From Sphingobacterium sp. GVS05A (GTDB taxonomy: Bacteria > Bacteroidota > Bacteroidia > Sphingobacteriales > Sphingobacteriaceae): a stretch of 64,000 nucleotides of DNA. The stretch lies in the NCBI RefSeq assembly GCF_019969845.1, contig NZ_JAHXYR010000013.1, positions 62,001 through 126,000 on the forward strand, read 5' to 3'. Below the pieces are notes generated by a model. The model was given only the letters and a program-made list of their open reading frames with translations, had not been told where the DNA came from and searched no databases. The translations under genes and the position numbers were made by a program. Shown here in pieces: positions 36,731-45,534 of the stretch; the first letter of the stretch is position 1; every line of letters begins with the position of its first letter.

Positions 36731-36764
36731 AATCGTTATTGACTGGGAATTGTCAATAACGATT
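36731..36764. terminator. Perfect 13-bp inverted repeat between convergent genes
   Basis: AATCGTTATTGAC (36731-36743) and GTCAATAACGATT (36752-36764) pair perfectly around an 8-nt loop. It has AT-rich flanks but no true T run on either side, so it is a possible, not certain, bidirectional terminator. Confidence 0.5.
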
Positions 36765-36789
36765 GTATACTATCAATGACCTGAGTTTA

Positions 36790-37473
36790 TTAGGTCAAAA
36801 CTTCGTCTATTATTCCAAATTCTTTTGCTTCAGCTGCGACCATCCAATGATCTCTGTCACTAACATCGTGAACTTTCTGATAGCTTTGGCCGCTATGCTG
36901 GGCTATAATATCATAAAGTTCTTTTTTTATTTTTAAAACTTGATTGGCAGTAATTTCAATGTCAGATGCCTGTCCTTGCACACCTCCTAACGGTTGATGC
37001 AACATAACCCGGGCATGCGTCAGAGCGCTTCGTTTGCCCTTAGCGCCACCACAAAGTAATATTGCACCAAAAGAAAGGGCCATGCCGGTACAGATTGTGG
37101 CAACATCCGGACTAATCAATTGCATGGTATCGTAGATGCCAAGTCCAGCATAAACTTCACCACCAGGAGAGTTAATATACATGTGAATATCCTTTTTGGG
37201 GTCAACGGACTGAAGGAACAATAGTTGGGCTTGTACGATATTTGCAATATTGGATTCGACAGGAGCTCCCATAAATATAATACGGTCGATCATTAACCTG
37301 GAGAAAACATCCATCTGTGATACTCGCAACTCGCGTTCCTCGGTAATATACGGTGTCATTGCATGGGGGATACTGGAACTTTCGATATGTGCAATGTAGT
37401 TATCTACCCTTTCTTTTGGGACATAGCAGTGCCCAGCCGCAAATTTGCGGAACTCATTTTTGTCAATATTCAT
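36790..37473 (-). CDS. clpP: ClpP-family serine protease, divergent paralogue
   Basis: A 227-residue ClpP-type peptidase. The catalytic triad is preserved: S134 (GMALSFGAIL), H159 (VMLHQPLGG) and D208 (SDRDHWM). However, GMALSFG replaces the usual GMAASMG, and LTHARVMLHQP replaces the common PHSRVMIHQP. The protein keeps the long Bacteroidota N-terminus (MNIDKNEFRKFAAGH). It lacks the usual tig/clpX neighbours and instead follows an ECF sigma factor gene and a 90-residue gene. It is therefore probably a second, specialised ClpP. It may degrade the small upstream product or another regulator. Confidence 0.9.
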   Translation of the reverse strand: MNIDKNEFRKFAAGHCYVPKERVDNYIAHIESSSIPHAMTPYITEERELRVSQMDVFSRLMIDRIIFMGAPVESNIANIVQAQLLFLQSVDPKKDIHMYINSPGGEVYAGLGIYDTMQLISPDVATICTGMALSFGAILLCGGAKGKRSALTHARVMLHQPLGGVQGQASDIEITANQVLKIKKELYDIIAQHSGQSYQKVHDVSDRDHWMVAAEAKEFGIIDEVLT

Positions 37474-37485
37474 GATTTTGGAGAT

Positions 37486-37758
37486 TTATGGTTTTCTAAA
37501 TAGCCGCATTACTTTTTGGCTAAAACGGATGTATTTGGGTTGTGTAAACAGTGTTTGGTGTATCGCTTCAATTTCACTTTTTAACTGCTTGCGACCATAT
37601 CGTTGTATGGCTTCGTAAGCTTTTTGTTGCATAATTACTTTCTCCGCCAGTTCCTCGTCCAGCAACAAATGGGCTTCGAAAAGCAATGCGTTACTAGGAT
37701 GGTTTGTCCCTAGGAGATGAGTTTCTATCTGTTGGGTTTCATTCCATGAAGTCGTCAT
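37486..37758 (-). CDS. Small soluble anti-sigma-like protein
   Basis: A 90-residue, highly helical protein without a membrane segment. Its N-terminal part (IETHLLGTNHPSNALLFEAH and LLLDEELAEKVIMQQKAYEA) resembles the cytoplasmic sigma-binding part of Bacteroidota anti-sigma factors (the L-G-x-L-S-P-E-E-x-x-x-F-E pattern). It overlaps the sigma factor gene by 20 nt and ends 12 nt before clpP. I infer an anti-sigma role, possibly removed by the neighbouring ClpP; this is not shown. Confidence 0.6.
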   Translation of the reverse strand: MTTSWNETQQIETHLLGTNHPSNALLFEAHLLLDEELAEKVIMQQKAYEAIQRYGRKQLKSEIEAIHQTLFTQPKYIRFSQKVMRLFRKP

Positions 37759-38272
37759 AAACCAGGGATTTTTCTTTGACAGTTTCTCTCACTTTCTCTA
37801 AGCATTTGTATTTTTGAACAGTAGCACTGCGGGTTCCTGAATACCCGAATTCATCTGCGATTTCTTGAAGTGACATCTGGTCATAGTAAAAGCTTTTTAA
37901 TAAATCCATACATTTGCGTCCTGCAGTTTCCAAGAAGCGAAGCAGTCGCTTACTTGAAGGAGACTCATCGTTCGCAAATGGGATTTCAATATGATCTAAG
38001 GGTAGGTTCTGGCTCGTTTGATAATAACGTTTCAACCAGAGGTTTTTGGCTGTACCGAACAGATACCCAATATCATTCGTCAGTACCGTTGGAGTCCGCG
38101 TGGTCTTTTCATAATATACTACCAAGGCGTCTTGAAATACATCCTTGGCTTCATCAAAGTTTCCCCCCATACGACTGACATATTTAGCGACTGCTGGAAA
38201 TGCACTTTTATACAGATCCATTATAAGTGCCTGTCGCCTCACGGCTCGATTTGAATTACTAATACTGTGCAT
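37739..38272 (-). CDS. ECF-type RNA polymerase sigma factor
   Basis: A 177-residue sigma-70-family protein with region 2 (about 20-90, DEAKDVFQDALVVYYEKTTR and DIGYLFGTAKNLWLKRYY) and region 4 (about 110-165, SFYYDQMSLQEIADEFGYSG with a helix-turn-helix). It is the first gene of a three-gene operon with the small anti-sigma-like gene and clpP. The 20-nt overlap implies translational coupling of sigma factor and partner. Confidence 0.9.
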   Translation of the reverse strand: MHSISNSNRAVRRQALIMDLYKSAFPAVAKYVSRMGGNFDEAKDVFQDALVVYYEKTTRTPTVLTNDIGYLFGTAKNLWLKRYYQTSQNLPLDHIEIPFANDESPSSKRLLRFLETAGRKCMDLLKSFYYDQMSLQEIADEFGYSGTRSATVQKYKCLEKVRETVKEKSLVYDDFME

Positions 38273-38631
38273 ATTATAATTACCTTTTATAACAATGTAC
38301 CAATTGTGGTCAAAGTATCACCTTTTATTTTAAAAAAAATACCTTTCTTTTCGGACTATTACAGTCAACATGTAGCTTGATCTTTTAGATTTTGCTATCT
38401 TCCTGATATTTCCCACCTTTTATGACAACGATTACCCATCTCTAGGCAGACTGACTGTTAATTCAGATGATGCAGTACGTTGATAAAGCTAACGAATTTT
38501 TGTGCGAATATAAATCCATTAATAGGAAATAAAACTAACATCAAGAAAGGAAGTCGCTAGACGTAACGTTTGGATTTACTTATGATGATTCTTGGAATTT
38601 AGTTGATAAATTGCCTATTTTTAAGTAGTAA
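38273..38631. other. Intergenic region with ACCTTTTAT repeats
   Basis: This 359-bp stretch lies between the divergent sigma gene and the Pr6Pr gene. ACCTTTTAT occurs three times (38282-38290, 38320-38328 and 38415-38423). A TTGACC-N16-TATAAA-like sequence is readable on the minus strand near 38290-38318. The piece at 38491-38532 encodes a C-terminal peptide remnant (EFLCEYKSINRK, then stop); see findings. Confidence 0.4.
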
Positions 38632-39267
38632 ATGAAGAACATGATTTTGTCTCAAAGAAGCCTTGCTGTTTTCATCTCAATATTAAGCTGGACCGCTATT
38701 GGTGCTCAATTTTTAATTAGTTGCAGTAATTCCTCTATTGCGATTAGCGAATTAGTCGTAAGGTTCTTTAGTTATTTTACAATTTTGACGAATCTCATGG
38801 TTGCGATTTGTTGTACTAGTATTGTACTGTTTCCAAAGAATAAGATAGGGCTCTTTTTTGCGAAACCGACATCAATCACAGCAGTGACATTGTATATTCT
38901 GATTGTTGGACTTATCTATAATCTGATACTTCGTTTCCTGTGGCAGCCTGCTGGAATAGCTAGGATTGTGGATGAAATGCTCCACTCAATTATTCCCATT
39001 TTGGTTTTAATCTTTTGGTGGAGTATGATTGATCAGCGTGTTATACACTGGAGATCTATATTTAGCTGGTTATTGTATCCCTTTGTCTATTTGCTCTATA
39101 CTTTGTGGCATGGAGCACTTTCTGGATTTTACCCTTATCCTTTTGTAGATGTTTCTGAACTCGGCGTGAATCGCGTATTAACAAATAGCGTGATTATAAC
39201 TGTGGTCCTCCTGCTAATAGGATTACTCTTAATCCGAATAAATAGACGCATAGCCAAAAATAGGTAG
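38632..39267 (+). CDS. Pr6Pr family membrane protein
   Basis: A 211-residue membrane protein with six predicted hydrophobic segments. The order SYFTILTNLMVAICCTSIVL, then LRFLWQPAGIARIVDEMLHS and YPFVYLLYTLWHGALSGFYP is that of the Pr6Pr family (six-helix proteins related to FAR-17a/AIG1-like hydrolases). A lipid-related function is possible but unproven. The ATG is the first in frame, and the second (MILSQRS) is two codons later. Confidence 0.82.
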   Translation: MKNMILSQRSLAVFISILSWTAIGAQFLISCSNSSIAISELVVRFFSYFTILTNLMVAICCTSIVLFPKNKIGLFFAKPTSITAVTLYILIVGLIYNLILRFLWQPAGIARIVDEMLHSIIPILVLIFWWSMIDQRVIHWRSIFSWLLYPFVYLLYTLWHGALSGFYPYPFVDVSELGVNRVLTNSVIITVVLLLIGLLLIRINRRIAKNR

Positions 39268-39451
39268 TAAATGTACATGGGACTAAATCCAATCGAAATA
39301 TACTACGAATACATTTTTATTGGCATCAGGGAGGAGTTAGCTTACAAAAATTTTCTGTAGTATCTATAGAGCGAGTTAAGTCTGTAAGATCTATCTAAAA
39401 ATATAATATATGCTTAAAGATGGTTATATTTAAAGTTATATAAACCGTGCA

Positions 39452-40018
39452 ATGGTGATAGCCAACAAAAGAAAGCCCATAAGAAAGGTGACGATACGAT
39501 TAGTGCTTCTGTGTATTATTTTAAGTCTATGTGGATGTGCTTCGTTGAAGCAGACAAGACAAGATAGCATGCATGAAATTTCTGAATTACAGTCCTTCGA
39601 TGGAACTTATGAGAATCAAACAAATGATCATGAGGGGAGCGAATTTTCGTCTCTATGGAATCAGCTGATCCTGAAAAATGAGATTGATATGTTGGATTTC
39701 AAGAACGCGAAAATAAGACTCAAGGCAATTGGAAGGAGCCAAATCAAAGCGACTTGGTTGGATAGTGGTCTCGAAAAGAAAAGCATTGTGCTAAAAGGAA
39801 AGTTAAAAGGTAATTATTTTGTATCTCAGCATAAGCGCTCCATCATACCTATCCCGCTAATATATGGAATGATCCAGAATAACCAATTCCAACTCTGGTT
39901 GGATCAAGATAGCCAGTTGCGTGTGGATAGGTTGCAGAATAGGTGGGGCTGGATATTTGTTTTCCTAGCGGGAACAGATAATACGTCTAACTACAGATAC
40001 ATAAAGGTGAAGGAATAG
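39452..40018 (+). CDS. Lipoprotein of unknown function
   Basis: A 188-residue protein with a lipoprotein signal (lipobox LCGC, Cys29) preceded by a basic N-terminus (MVIANKRKPIRKVTIRLVL). The mature part has a beta-rich look (NAKIRLKAIGRSQIKATWLD and SIVLKGKLKGNYFVSQHKR). No domain was recognised. It may be a member of the lineage-specific surface or immunity-like proteins that crowd this zone. Confidence 0.6.
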   Translation: MVIANKRKPIRKVTIRLVLLCIILSLCGCASLKQTRQDSMHEISELQSFDGTYENQTNDHEGSEFSSLWNQLILKNEIDMLDFKNAKIRLKAIGRSQIKATWLDSGLEKKSIVLKGKLKGNYFVSQHKRSIIPIPLIYGMIQNNQFQLWLDQDSQLRVDRLQNRWGWIFVFLAGTDNTSNYRYIKVKE

Positions 40019-40193
40019 GACGTTAATCCAGTTTTGGTAGTATTGGTGAAGCTTAGCTATTATTAATTGATGACATCGAAATTTATAAAAGAGAGTAGAT
40101 CAGATGATAAATTTATAATTGGATTTTGCGAATAGATACCATATTTGTGTGAATGATGGCGAATGAGTAGATTAGTATAAAAATCAATTCGAT

Positions 40194-40463
40194 ATGAAAG
40201 CCCTATTTACCTGTATTTTTTGCTCATTGATTTCCCTTTCGCTATTTGCCCAAGTACAAAAAAATAAAAATGATCACTTTGCTGCTATTGATTCGGTACT
40301 AGATCGGGTTTTAAGCGATCATCATGTAGCTGGTTTTGCAGTCGCGGTGGTGAAAGGGAATAAGGTCATTTATAGTAGAGGATTTGGCTATCGTGATATC
40401 GTCAATAAGAAACCCGTCACACCCAATACTCTTTTTGCCATAGGTTCCAGCTCCAAAGTGTGA
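40194..40463 (+). pseudogene. 5' fragment of a beta-lactamase-related serine hydrolase
   Basis: The 89 codons start with a signal peptide (MKALFTCIFCSLISLSLFAQ) and continue as the N-terminus of a class-C-type serine hydrolase (HHVAGFAVAVVKGNKVIYSR and KPVTPNTLFAIGSSSKV). The frame stops right after the catalytic SxxK tetrad (SSSK). A full protein would be over 350 residues, so about three quarters are missing. No matching continuation in the other frames was seen downstream. Confidence 0.65.
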
Positions 40464-40840
40464 TGGGATAGTCTAATTTCAGTAAGGTATAAGAAGTTGC
40501 AGCCAATGTACAGTTTTGAAAGACCATTTTTCAGAGGAGGATCACAGAACGAAAGAATTTTTAAGCGAATATAAATCCATTAAACACGAATAATAAATGA
40601 CATAAGTATATTCAGATCTGAAATGTATATTTAATTAGTGAATTGTCAATTTCAAAGGATATAATATAAAAAAATGCATGTAGATATTGAAAAGCAAAAT
40701 CAGAAATGCGTCCGATACTGATTGTAATAATCGAAAAATTGACTGTGTATAAGCAAGAATTCAAAGACAGCAAAATGACCCTATGTTGAAACAGATTTTG
40801 CTCGATTATACAGACGAAATGATACCATTTTTATGAACCT
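40464..40840. other. Decayed stretch with peptide remnant
   Basis: No intact gene. A frame at 40486-40593 reads SCSQCTVLKDHFSEEDHRTK and then EFLSEYKSIKHE before a stop. Its end is very like the peptide at 38491-38532. The rest (40600-40840) is AT-rich with no clear signal. Confidence 0.35.
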
Positions 40841-41518
40841 ATGCACATGGCAAAACCGATAAATATACATAATATGCCCGTTGTAGCGATTTCTCGAGGG
40901 TATATTGCCACAATTTCTAGCTGCACCATGTTTATGGTGTTGCTTCTCTTTACGACTAAGTGTTTCGCAACCTCGAAGAGGTATCTGCAAGATACCGTTC
41001 GAGGAGGTTCGGAACTGCAGGTCTTTGATACCATCGTGACGAAGCGCGTCTATCAAGATGCATATGGAAAAAACACATTGCACGTAAAAGTCACGAATCC
41101 CTGCAATGCTGATTCGTCTAGATTTGATGGAGTACTCACCCAGATCGAAGCGCGTGTGAAAAACAAAAAAGGTTCTACATCGGTGTTCTACACATATCCC
41201 TATTCTCAAATGTCGTTAATCTACTTCGTAAAGGAGGAAATACATATCCAGAACCTTGGTGGGCGAAAGGCGGCTATCATTCCTTTCTATTACTGTGGAG
41301 GATATGAGAGCTATGATATGAAAGTATCCTATATTGTCATTTATGGAAACAAGAACTATATCTTCCATCTAGACTATTATTGTGGAGAAGGAAAGGACTG
41401 TAAACCTGTCCAAAGCTTAAAAGTTACGCTGAGTGGTCTTCCAAAAGATATTCGGACCTATTTGACCCGATACTTGACAAAAAAACATAAGTCCAGAATC
41501 AGCTTCCACCAGGAATAA
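40841..41518 (+). CDS. Exported or membrane-anchored hypothetical protein
   Basis: A 225-residue protein with a single hydrophobic segment near the N-terminus (TISSCTMFMVLLLFTTKCFA) that could be a signal peptide or anchor. The mature part contains many aromatic and basic residues and several cysteines (NPCNAD, YYCGGY, DYYCGEGKDCKP) that may form disulfides. No family was recognised. It is not clearly linked with either neighbour. Confidence 0.55.
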   Translation: MHMAKPINIHNMPVVAISRGYIATISSCTMFMVLLLFTTKCFATSKRYLQDTVRGGSELQVFDTIVTKRVYQDAYGKNTLHVKVTNPCNADSSRFDGVLTQIEARVKNKKGSTSVFYTYPYSQMSLIYFVKEEIHIQNLGGRKAAIIPFYYCGGYESYDMKVSYIVIYGNKNYIFHLDYYCGEGKDCKPVQSLKVTLSGLPKDIRTYLTRYLTKKHKSRISFHQE

Positions 41519-41800
41519 ACCCTAAATATTACTCGTTAATTCATTAGCAAAAAGAAATGCAGTGTTGTAGATAAATGAAATTAATGATTATTTCATTGGA
41601 GGATTTCTTTCTTTTTCTACAGATTAAAATATAACCATAGATTTACGAATATTAAATTGTAGCAGACGAATATTAGTATTTGCACTAATTTGAGAAACCA
41701 GATATTGATATTTGTGTTGTATGTATGGGGTACCGTCCGAAGTCAGTCTTCTTTCGAAGAAAATTACCATTTCATGGTTCCCTTTCTATATTAGCTATAT

Positions 41801-42790
41801 ATGTATAAAATTAATATCATTTGTTTTACTACTTTATTTTTTCTTTTTTCTAGCTACAGTAATGCTCAGATAGAAAATAAGGCAATAGACACAGGAGTAT
41901 GTTCGACCGATAAGGGATCATTGTTCTTTAATAGAAATAAAACTGACCGTATAACTTTACCATTTGGATATTCAGATATTTCGAAACAAGGGAGCATTGA
42001 CGCCATTCTGTCTACCATACAGAATGAAAATAAATTGAAAGAACTCCATGCGTTAAACTTTGAAAAAGTAATCAAAAAAGATCTGATATCACTTCCCGAA
42101 GAATATGATGTTTTTCTGCCATTTAGTGAGGATGTAAATGAGGAATATGATAGGATTAAAATTGCATCTAATTTTCTGAGTTATGGAGTGTATTCATTGT
42201 ACTTTGTGGCTGTATATAATACCGTCCGTTATGCTGAACCGTTTATTGAAAAAGTGTACTTAATTTCAACGAAGGACAGTAAGCCTATTGATATGAAGAG
42301 AATATATCTTCATCATGAGGGGGAAATGGGATTTGCACACTATAGCTTATTTAACATCACTGAAAATTATATAATTTCCATACAAGATTATAAATTTAGC
42401 GAAGACCCCTTAATATTAAGACCTTTACGAAAATACCAGATTCTTCCGTCTGGAAAATTTTCTAGATACTATGATAATGATGGCTTCTACAAAAATGATG
42501 AGGAGCAAGGAATGGTGAAAAGCCATAAGAAAGAAGGAAAATGGATAGAGTTTAAATCAAATGGTCATATTGATTTACAACGGTATTCGGAATTTACGGA
42601 TCCTTATACTTACTTGGAAGCGGAGTATAAAAATGGTTCTCCTGTTGGAACATGGAAGTTTTATAAATTACTGCAAAAATACAATGAACAAACAGGAGAA
42701 CCTATATTAAATACCAGGAAAAAAGGGCGATTAATTTATACCGAAATATATAGCGATGGAATATTAGAAAAACGAGAATTTCGATTCTAA
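41801..42790 (+). CDS. Exported hypothetical protein with MORN-variant-like repeats
   Basis: A 329-residue protein with a signal peptide ending near SNAQ (residue 23). The C-terminal third has two MORN-variant-like motifs (KKEGKWIEFKSNGHID and YKNGSPVGTWKFY), the type found in Bacteroidota toxin-antitoxin YwqK-like proteins and other surface proteins. The N-terminal two thirds match nothing I know. Function is unknown. Confidence 0.6.
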   Translation: MYKINIICFTTLFFLFSSYSNAQIENKAIDTGVCSTDKGSLFFNRNKTDRITLPFGYSDISKQGSIDAILSTIQNENKLKELHALNFEKVIKKDLISLPEEYDVFLPFSEDVNEEYDRIKIASNFLSYGVYSLYFVAVYNTVRYAEPFIEKVYLISTKDSKPIDMKRIYLHHEGEMGFAHYSLFNITENYIISIQDYKFSEDPLILRPLRKYQILPSGKFSRYYDNDGFYKNDEEQGMVKSHKKEGKWIEFKSNGHIDLQRYSEFTDPYTYLEAEYKNGSPVGTWKFYKLLQKYNEQTGEPILNTRKKGRLIYTEIYSDGILEKREFRF

Positions 42791-42888
42791 GAAACCACTT
42801 TTTCATATATTATAGAGCACCAATAGAACTACTTTTTGGAAAAATTTTGGATATAAGTGTAACTAGAAAATAGTAATTTTATAAAAAA

Positions 42889-43380
42889 ATGATTGTAAAA
42901 GCTAATTCAACAGATTTGATCCAAGCCGTTAAGATTCTTGACGAAGTTAAAACACATATGCACGATCAAGGGGTTAACCAGTGGGATCAGGAATATCCAA
43001 ATAAAGACACGCTTACAGTGGATATCGAGAGAGGAGAAGGTTTTGTTTACGTAGAAAAGGGTGAAGTGTTGGCTTATATGGCACTTAACGAACGCTATGA
43101 TGAAGAATATAATGATTTGAACTGGGAGACATCAGTTCCATTTATTGTTATTCATCGTCTCTACGTAAAACCCTCTGCTCAAGGAAAGGGGATCTCAAGC
43201 CAGATGATTCGTTATGTAGAGCAATATGCTTTAGAAAATCAATATAAATCAATCCGTTTCGATGCTTTTTCGCTGAATAGTCAGGCAAATGCTGTATATA
43301 TAAAAAAGGGATATAAATTTGTTGGAACTGTCACTTTTCGTAAAGGCTTGTTCAATTGCTATGAAAAAGCAATTTTATAG
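42889..43380 (+). CDS. GNAT N-acetyltransferase
   Basis: A 163-residue acetyltransferase. The acetyl-CoA-binding motif is present as PSAQGKGISSQMIRYVEQYA, followed by SIRFDAFSLNSQANAVYIKK and the usual GYKFVGTV. The N-terminal motif VKILDEVKTHMHDQGVNQW is typical of a group of GNAT enzymes of unknown substrate. It is intact, unlike the neighbouring fragments. Confidence 0.85.
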   Translation: MIVKANSTDLIQAVKILDEVKTHMHDQGVNQWDQEYPNKDTLTVDIERGEGFVYVEKGEVLAYMALNERYDEEYNDLNWETSVPFIVIHRLYVKPSAQGKGISSQMIRYVEQYALENQYKSIRFDAFSLNSQANAVYIKKGYKFVGTVTFRKGLFNCYEKAIL

Positions 43381-43578
43381 CACAACACTCCGTTTCAGGG
43401 CAAGATCGCGGGAAAACTTGGCACATATCCTTTAAATACAGGGGCTGAGAAGGAGGAAGAGGATAAAATTGGTTGTAATTTTCATGGGCTTTGCTCTGAA
43501 CATTCTATTGACTGAATTAAGATGCGAAAGATTATATAATAAAATATTACCAAAAATAGTACTTTCTATAAAGGTTTT

Positions 43579-43791
43579 ATGGAAAAGGATTTACTGTTTT
43601 TATCAAAAGAATCTATTAGATATCAAAACTTTAAAACAGATTTACTTATTGATAAAGCTCCACCCATTGAAATATAGGTTGTTGCATTCATTAGTAATAA
43701 TGTTCCAGACTATGAAGTAGAAGAAAGTAAGGCAGAATTTCAATATCCTGCCTTTTATACCCAAGTTTATAAGTCCAAAGCTTTAAGATAG
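43579..43791 (+). pseudogene. Fragment of a hypothetical gene with internal stop
   Basis: A coding-like frame reads MEKDLLFLSKESIRYQNFKT to an in-frame TAG near 43675, then continues VVAFISNNVPDYEVEESKAE to a second TAG at 43789. The peptide composition looks coding, and the overlapping 83-codon frame does not. No family was recognised. Confidence 0.4.
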
Positions 43792-43880
43792 ATGTTGACA
43801 ATTGTTTTGTAAATATTGAAAAGTTCAATCCAACTATTACTGTCCCAACGATATAGATTGCTTTCCTCATACAATTGGCT

Positions 43881-44480
43881 CTAATAATTAGAAAGCTGAG
43901 GGTTCATTATAGTATATAGATCTCTGATTTTAGAAAGCCATATTTCAATAACCTCAGGGGTGGCACGATCGGCCTTATCAAAAAAGAAATGCTCTGTGAC
44001 CTGAAATCCACAGTAGGTGTAGATACCTTTATCGGATGTCAGTAGTAATGCCTTATCCATACCGATAGTGCTATACTCTTCATTAGATTTTCCATGTGTA
44101 TTGAGAATTATCGCTTGTTTTCCAGTTAATAGTCCTTTTTGTATACCCTGATCATAACGATAGGCAAATCCATAACTAAATACCCTGTCAATGTATCCTT
44201 TCATAATTGCAGGCATACCGGTCCACCAGATTGGGTAGATAAAGGTGACTATATCTGCCCACTTAATATATTCCTGCTCATTTTTAATAAATTCATTGAC
44301 AATGCCTTTTCGCTGTCCTGTCATATCTTCCAGAGACAGCACAGGATCAAATCCGAGTGTGTAAAGATCTCTGACGATTACATCCTGTTTTTGCTGTACT
44401 AGAATTTTTTCAATAGCTTGTTTAAATTGACCATTCAAACTTTCCTGATTTGGATGGGCATAAATAATAAGATGTTTCAT
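43881..44480 (-). CDS. NAD(P)H-dependent quinone reductase, flavodoxin fold
   Basis: A 199-residue enzyme of the NQO1/MdaB/KefF-like group. The FMN/FAD-binding start is MKHLIIYAHPNQESLNGQF, with FIYPIWWTGMPAIMKGYIDR, KQAIILNTHG and FGYAFRYDQ-type blocks. It would reduce quinones or nitro-compounds. The frame extends upstream to 44510, but the ATG at 44480 matches the usual N-terminus. An AraC regulator gene lies 76 nt upstream on the same strand. Confidence 0.9.
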   Translation of the reverse strand: MKHLIIYAHPNQESLNGQFKQAIEKILVQQKQDVIVRDLYTLGFDPVLSLEDMTGQRKGIVNEFIKNEQEYIKWADIVTFIYPIWWTGMPAIMKGYIDRVFSYGFAYRYDQGIQKGLLTGKQAIILNTHGKSNEEYSTIGMDKALLLTSDKGIYTYCGFQVTEHFFFDKADRATPEVIEIWLSKIRDLYTIMNPQLSNY

Positions 44481-44556
44481 AGCGTTACTATATTTGATTG
44501 AACAGTACAAATTTAAAATAGGGCAAATCAGGAAAATTGTATGAAAACGAAAATAG

Positions 44557-45381
44557 CTATTTGCTGGTAGCTTGACAGATATCCTGCTGGAACTTTAGGT
44601 AGTTCTTAGGCGAAAGATTAATAAAATGTTTAAAGTCGTGAATAAGCTGGCTTTGATCATAATAGCCGCATTTATCGATAATTTCAAACCAGTTTACCTT
44701 TTCTTTGGAAAAATCTATCTGTTGAATCAATTCAATCGCTTTAAAGAAACGATGATAACGGATGATCTCCTTGGCGCTGAAACCAAAGTGCTTTTTATGA
44801 ATCAATTGAATGTTTCTTTCACTTTGCCGCGCTTTTTCTGCAATAGACTTGATTGGATTTATTGTATCCGATTTGAAATTAGCTAATAGATTAGAAGTTG
44901 CATTTTGAAGGTTGAGATAAGGCCGGCAGAAATTGAGAATATGTGCCACCTTTTCCTGTACACAATCTATACTATTCAATTGTGCCCATAGACTAGTAAA
45001 ACAATTTTCTTCCATTGCTTCATCGGGATGAATAGGCAAATAATTAGATAAAAATGCTTTGCCAAAAAAACGATAGAATGAATCATCTTTGAAATTGAGA
45101 ACCAATATGCTGGAGTTTGGGGGGATACCATATTCAAATGCGGACTTAATTGGTCCCAAAACAATACATTTTCCAACCTTGATTTTCGTGTTTTGCTTGG
45201 AAATCAAAAATGCAGACGCTCCGAAATTAAAAACCATGATGGTTTGGAAAGATGGCAAAAGGGTTTTGGTTATTGTTATTCCGGTCCTATTTTCCGCAAA
45301 ATAAAAATGAGAGAATACTGTTTCAAACTCTTGTGGAGAGGGAATTCTGTAATCATAATATGTTAGTTTACTGGATTTCAT
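44557..45381 (-). CDS. AraC-family transcriptional regulator
   Basis: A 274-residue regulator with an N-terminal beta-rich sensing region (about 10-120) and C-terminal AraC helix-turn-helix motifs (about 175-265; HKKHFGFSAKEIIRYHRFFK and CGYYDQSQLIHDFKHFINLS). It is upstream of the quinone reductase gene on the same strand and probably controls it. Confidence 0.88.
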   Translation of the reverse strand: MKSSKLTYYDYRIPSPQEFETVFSHFYFAENRTGITITKTLLPSFQTIMVFNFGASAFLISKQNTKIKVGKCIVLGPIKSAFEYGIPPNSSILVLNFKDDSFYRFFGKAFLSNYLPIHPDEAMEENCFTSLWAQLNSIDCVQEKVAHILNFCRPYLNLQNATSNLLANFKSDTINPIKSIAEKARQSERNIQLIHKKHFGFSAKEIIRYHRFFKAIELIQQIDFSKEKVNWFEIIDKCGYYDQSQLIHDFKHFINLSPKNYLKFQQDICQATSK

Positions 45382-45534
45382 TTCTACAGCTTACAATTTA
45401 AGAAAAACTTTAATAAGCTCGTAATAAGATTATTTCTTTATTACAATTGTTCTGGTGTACAACACTAAAACATTATTTTTTACGGTGAGAAACTATTTGA
45501 AAAATGTTAATTTAGTAAGGTGTCTTGACGAAAA

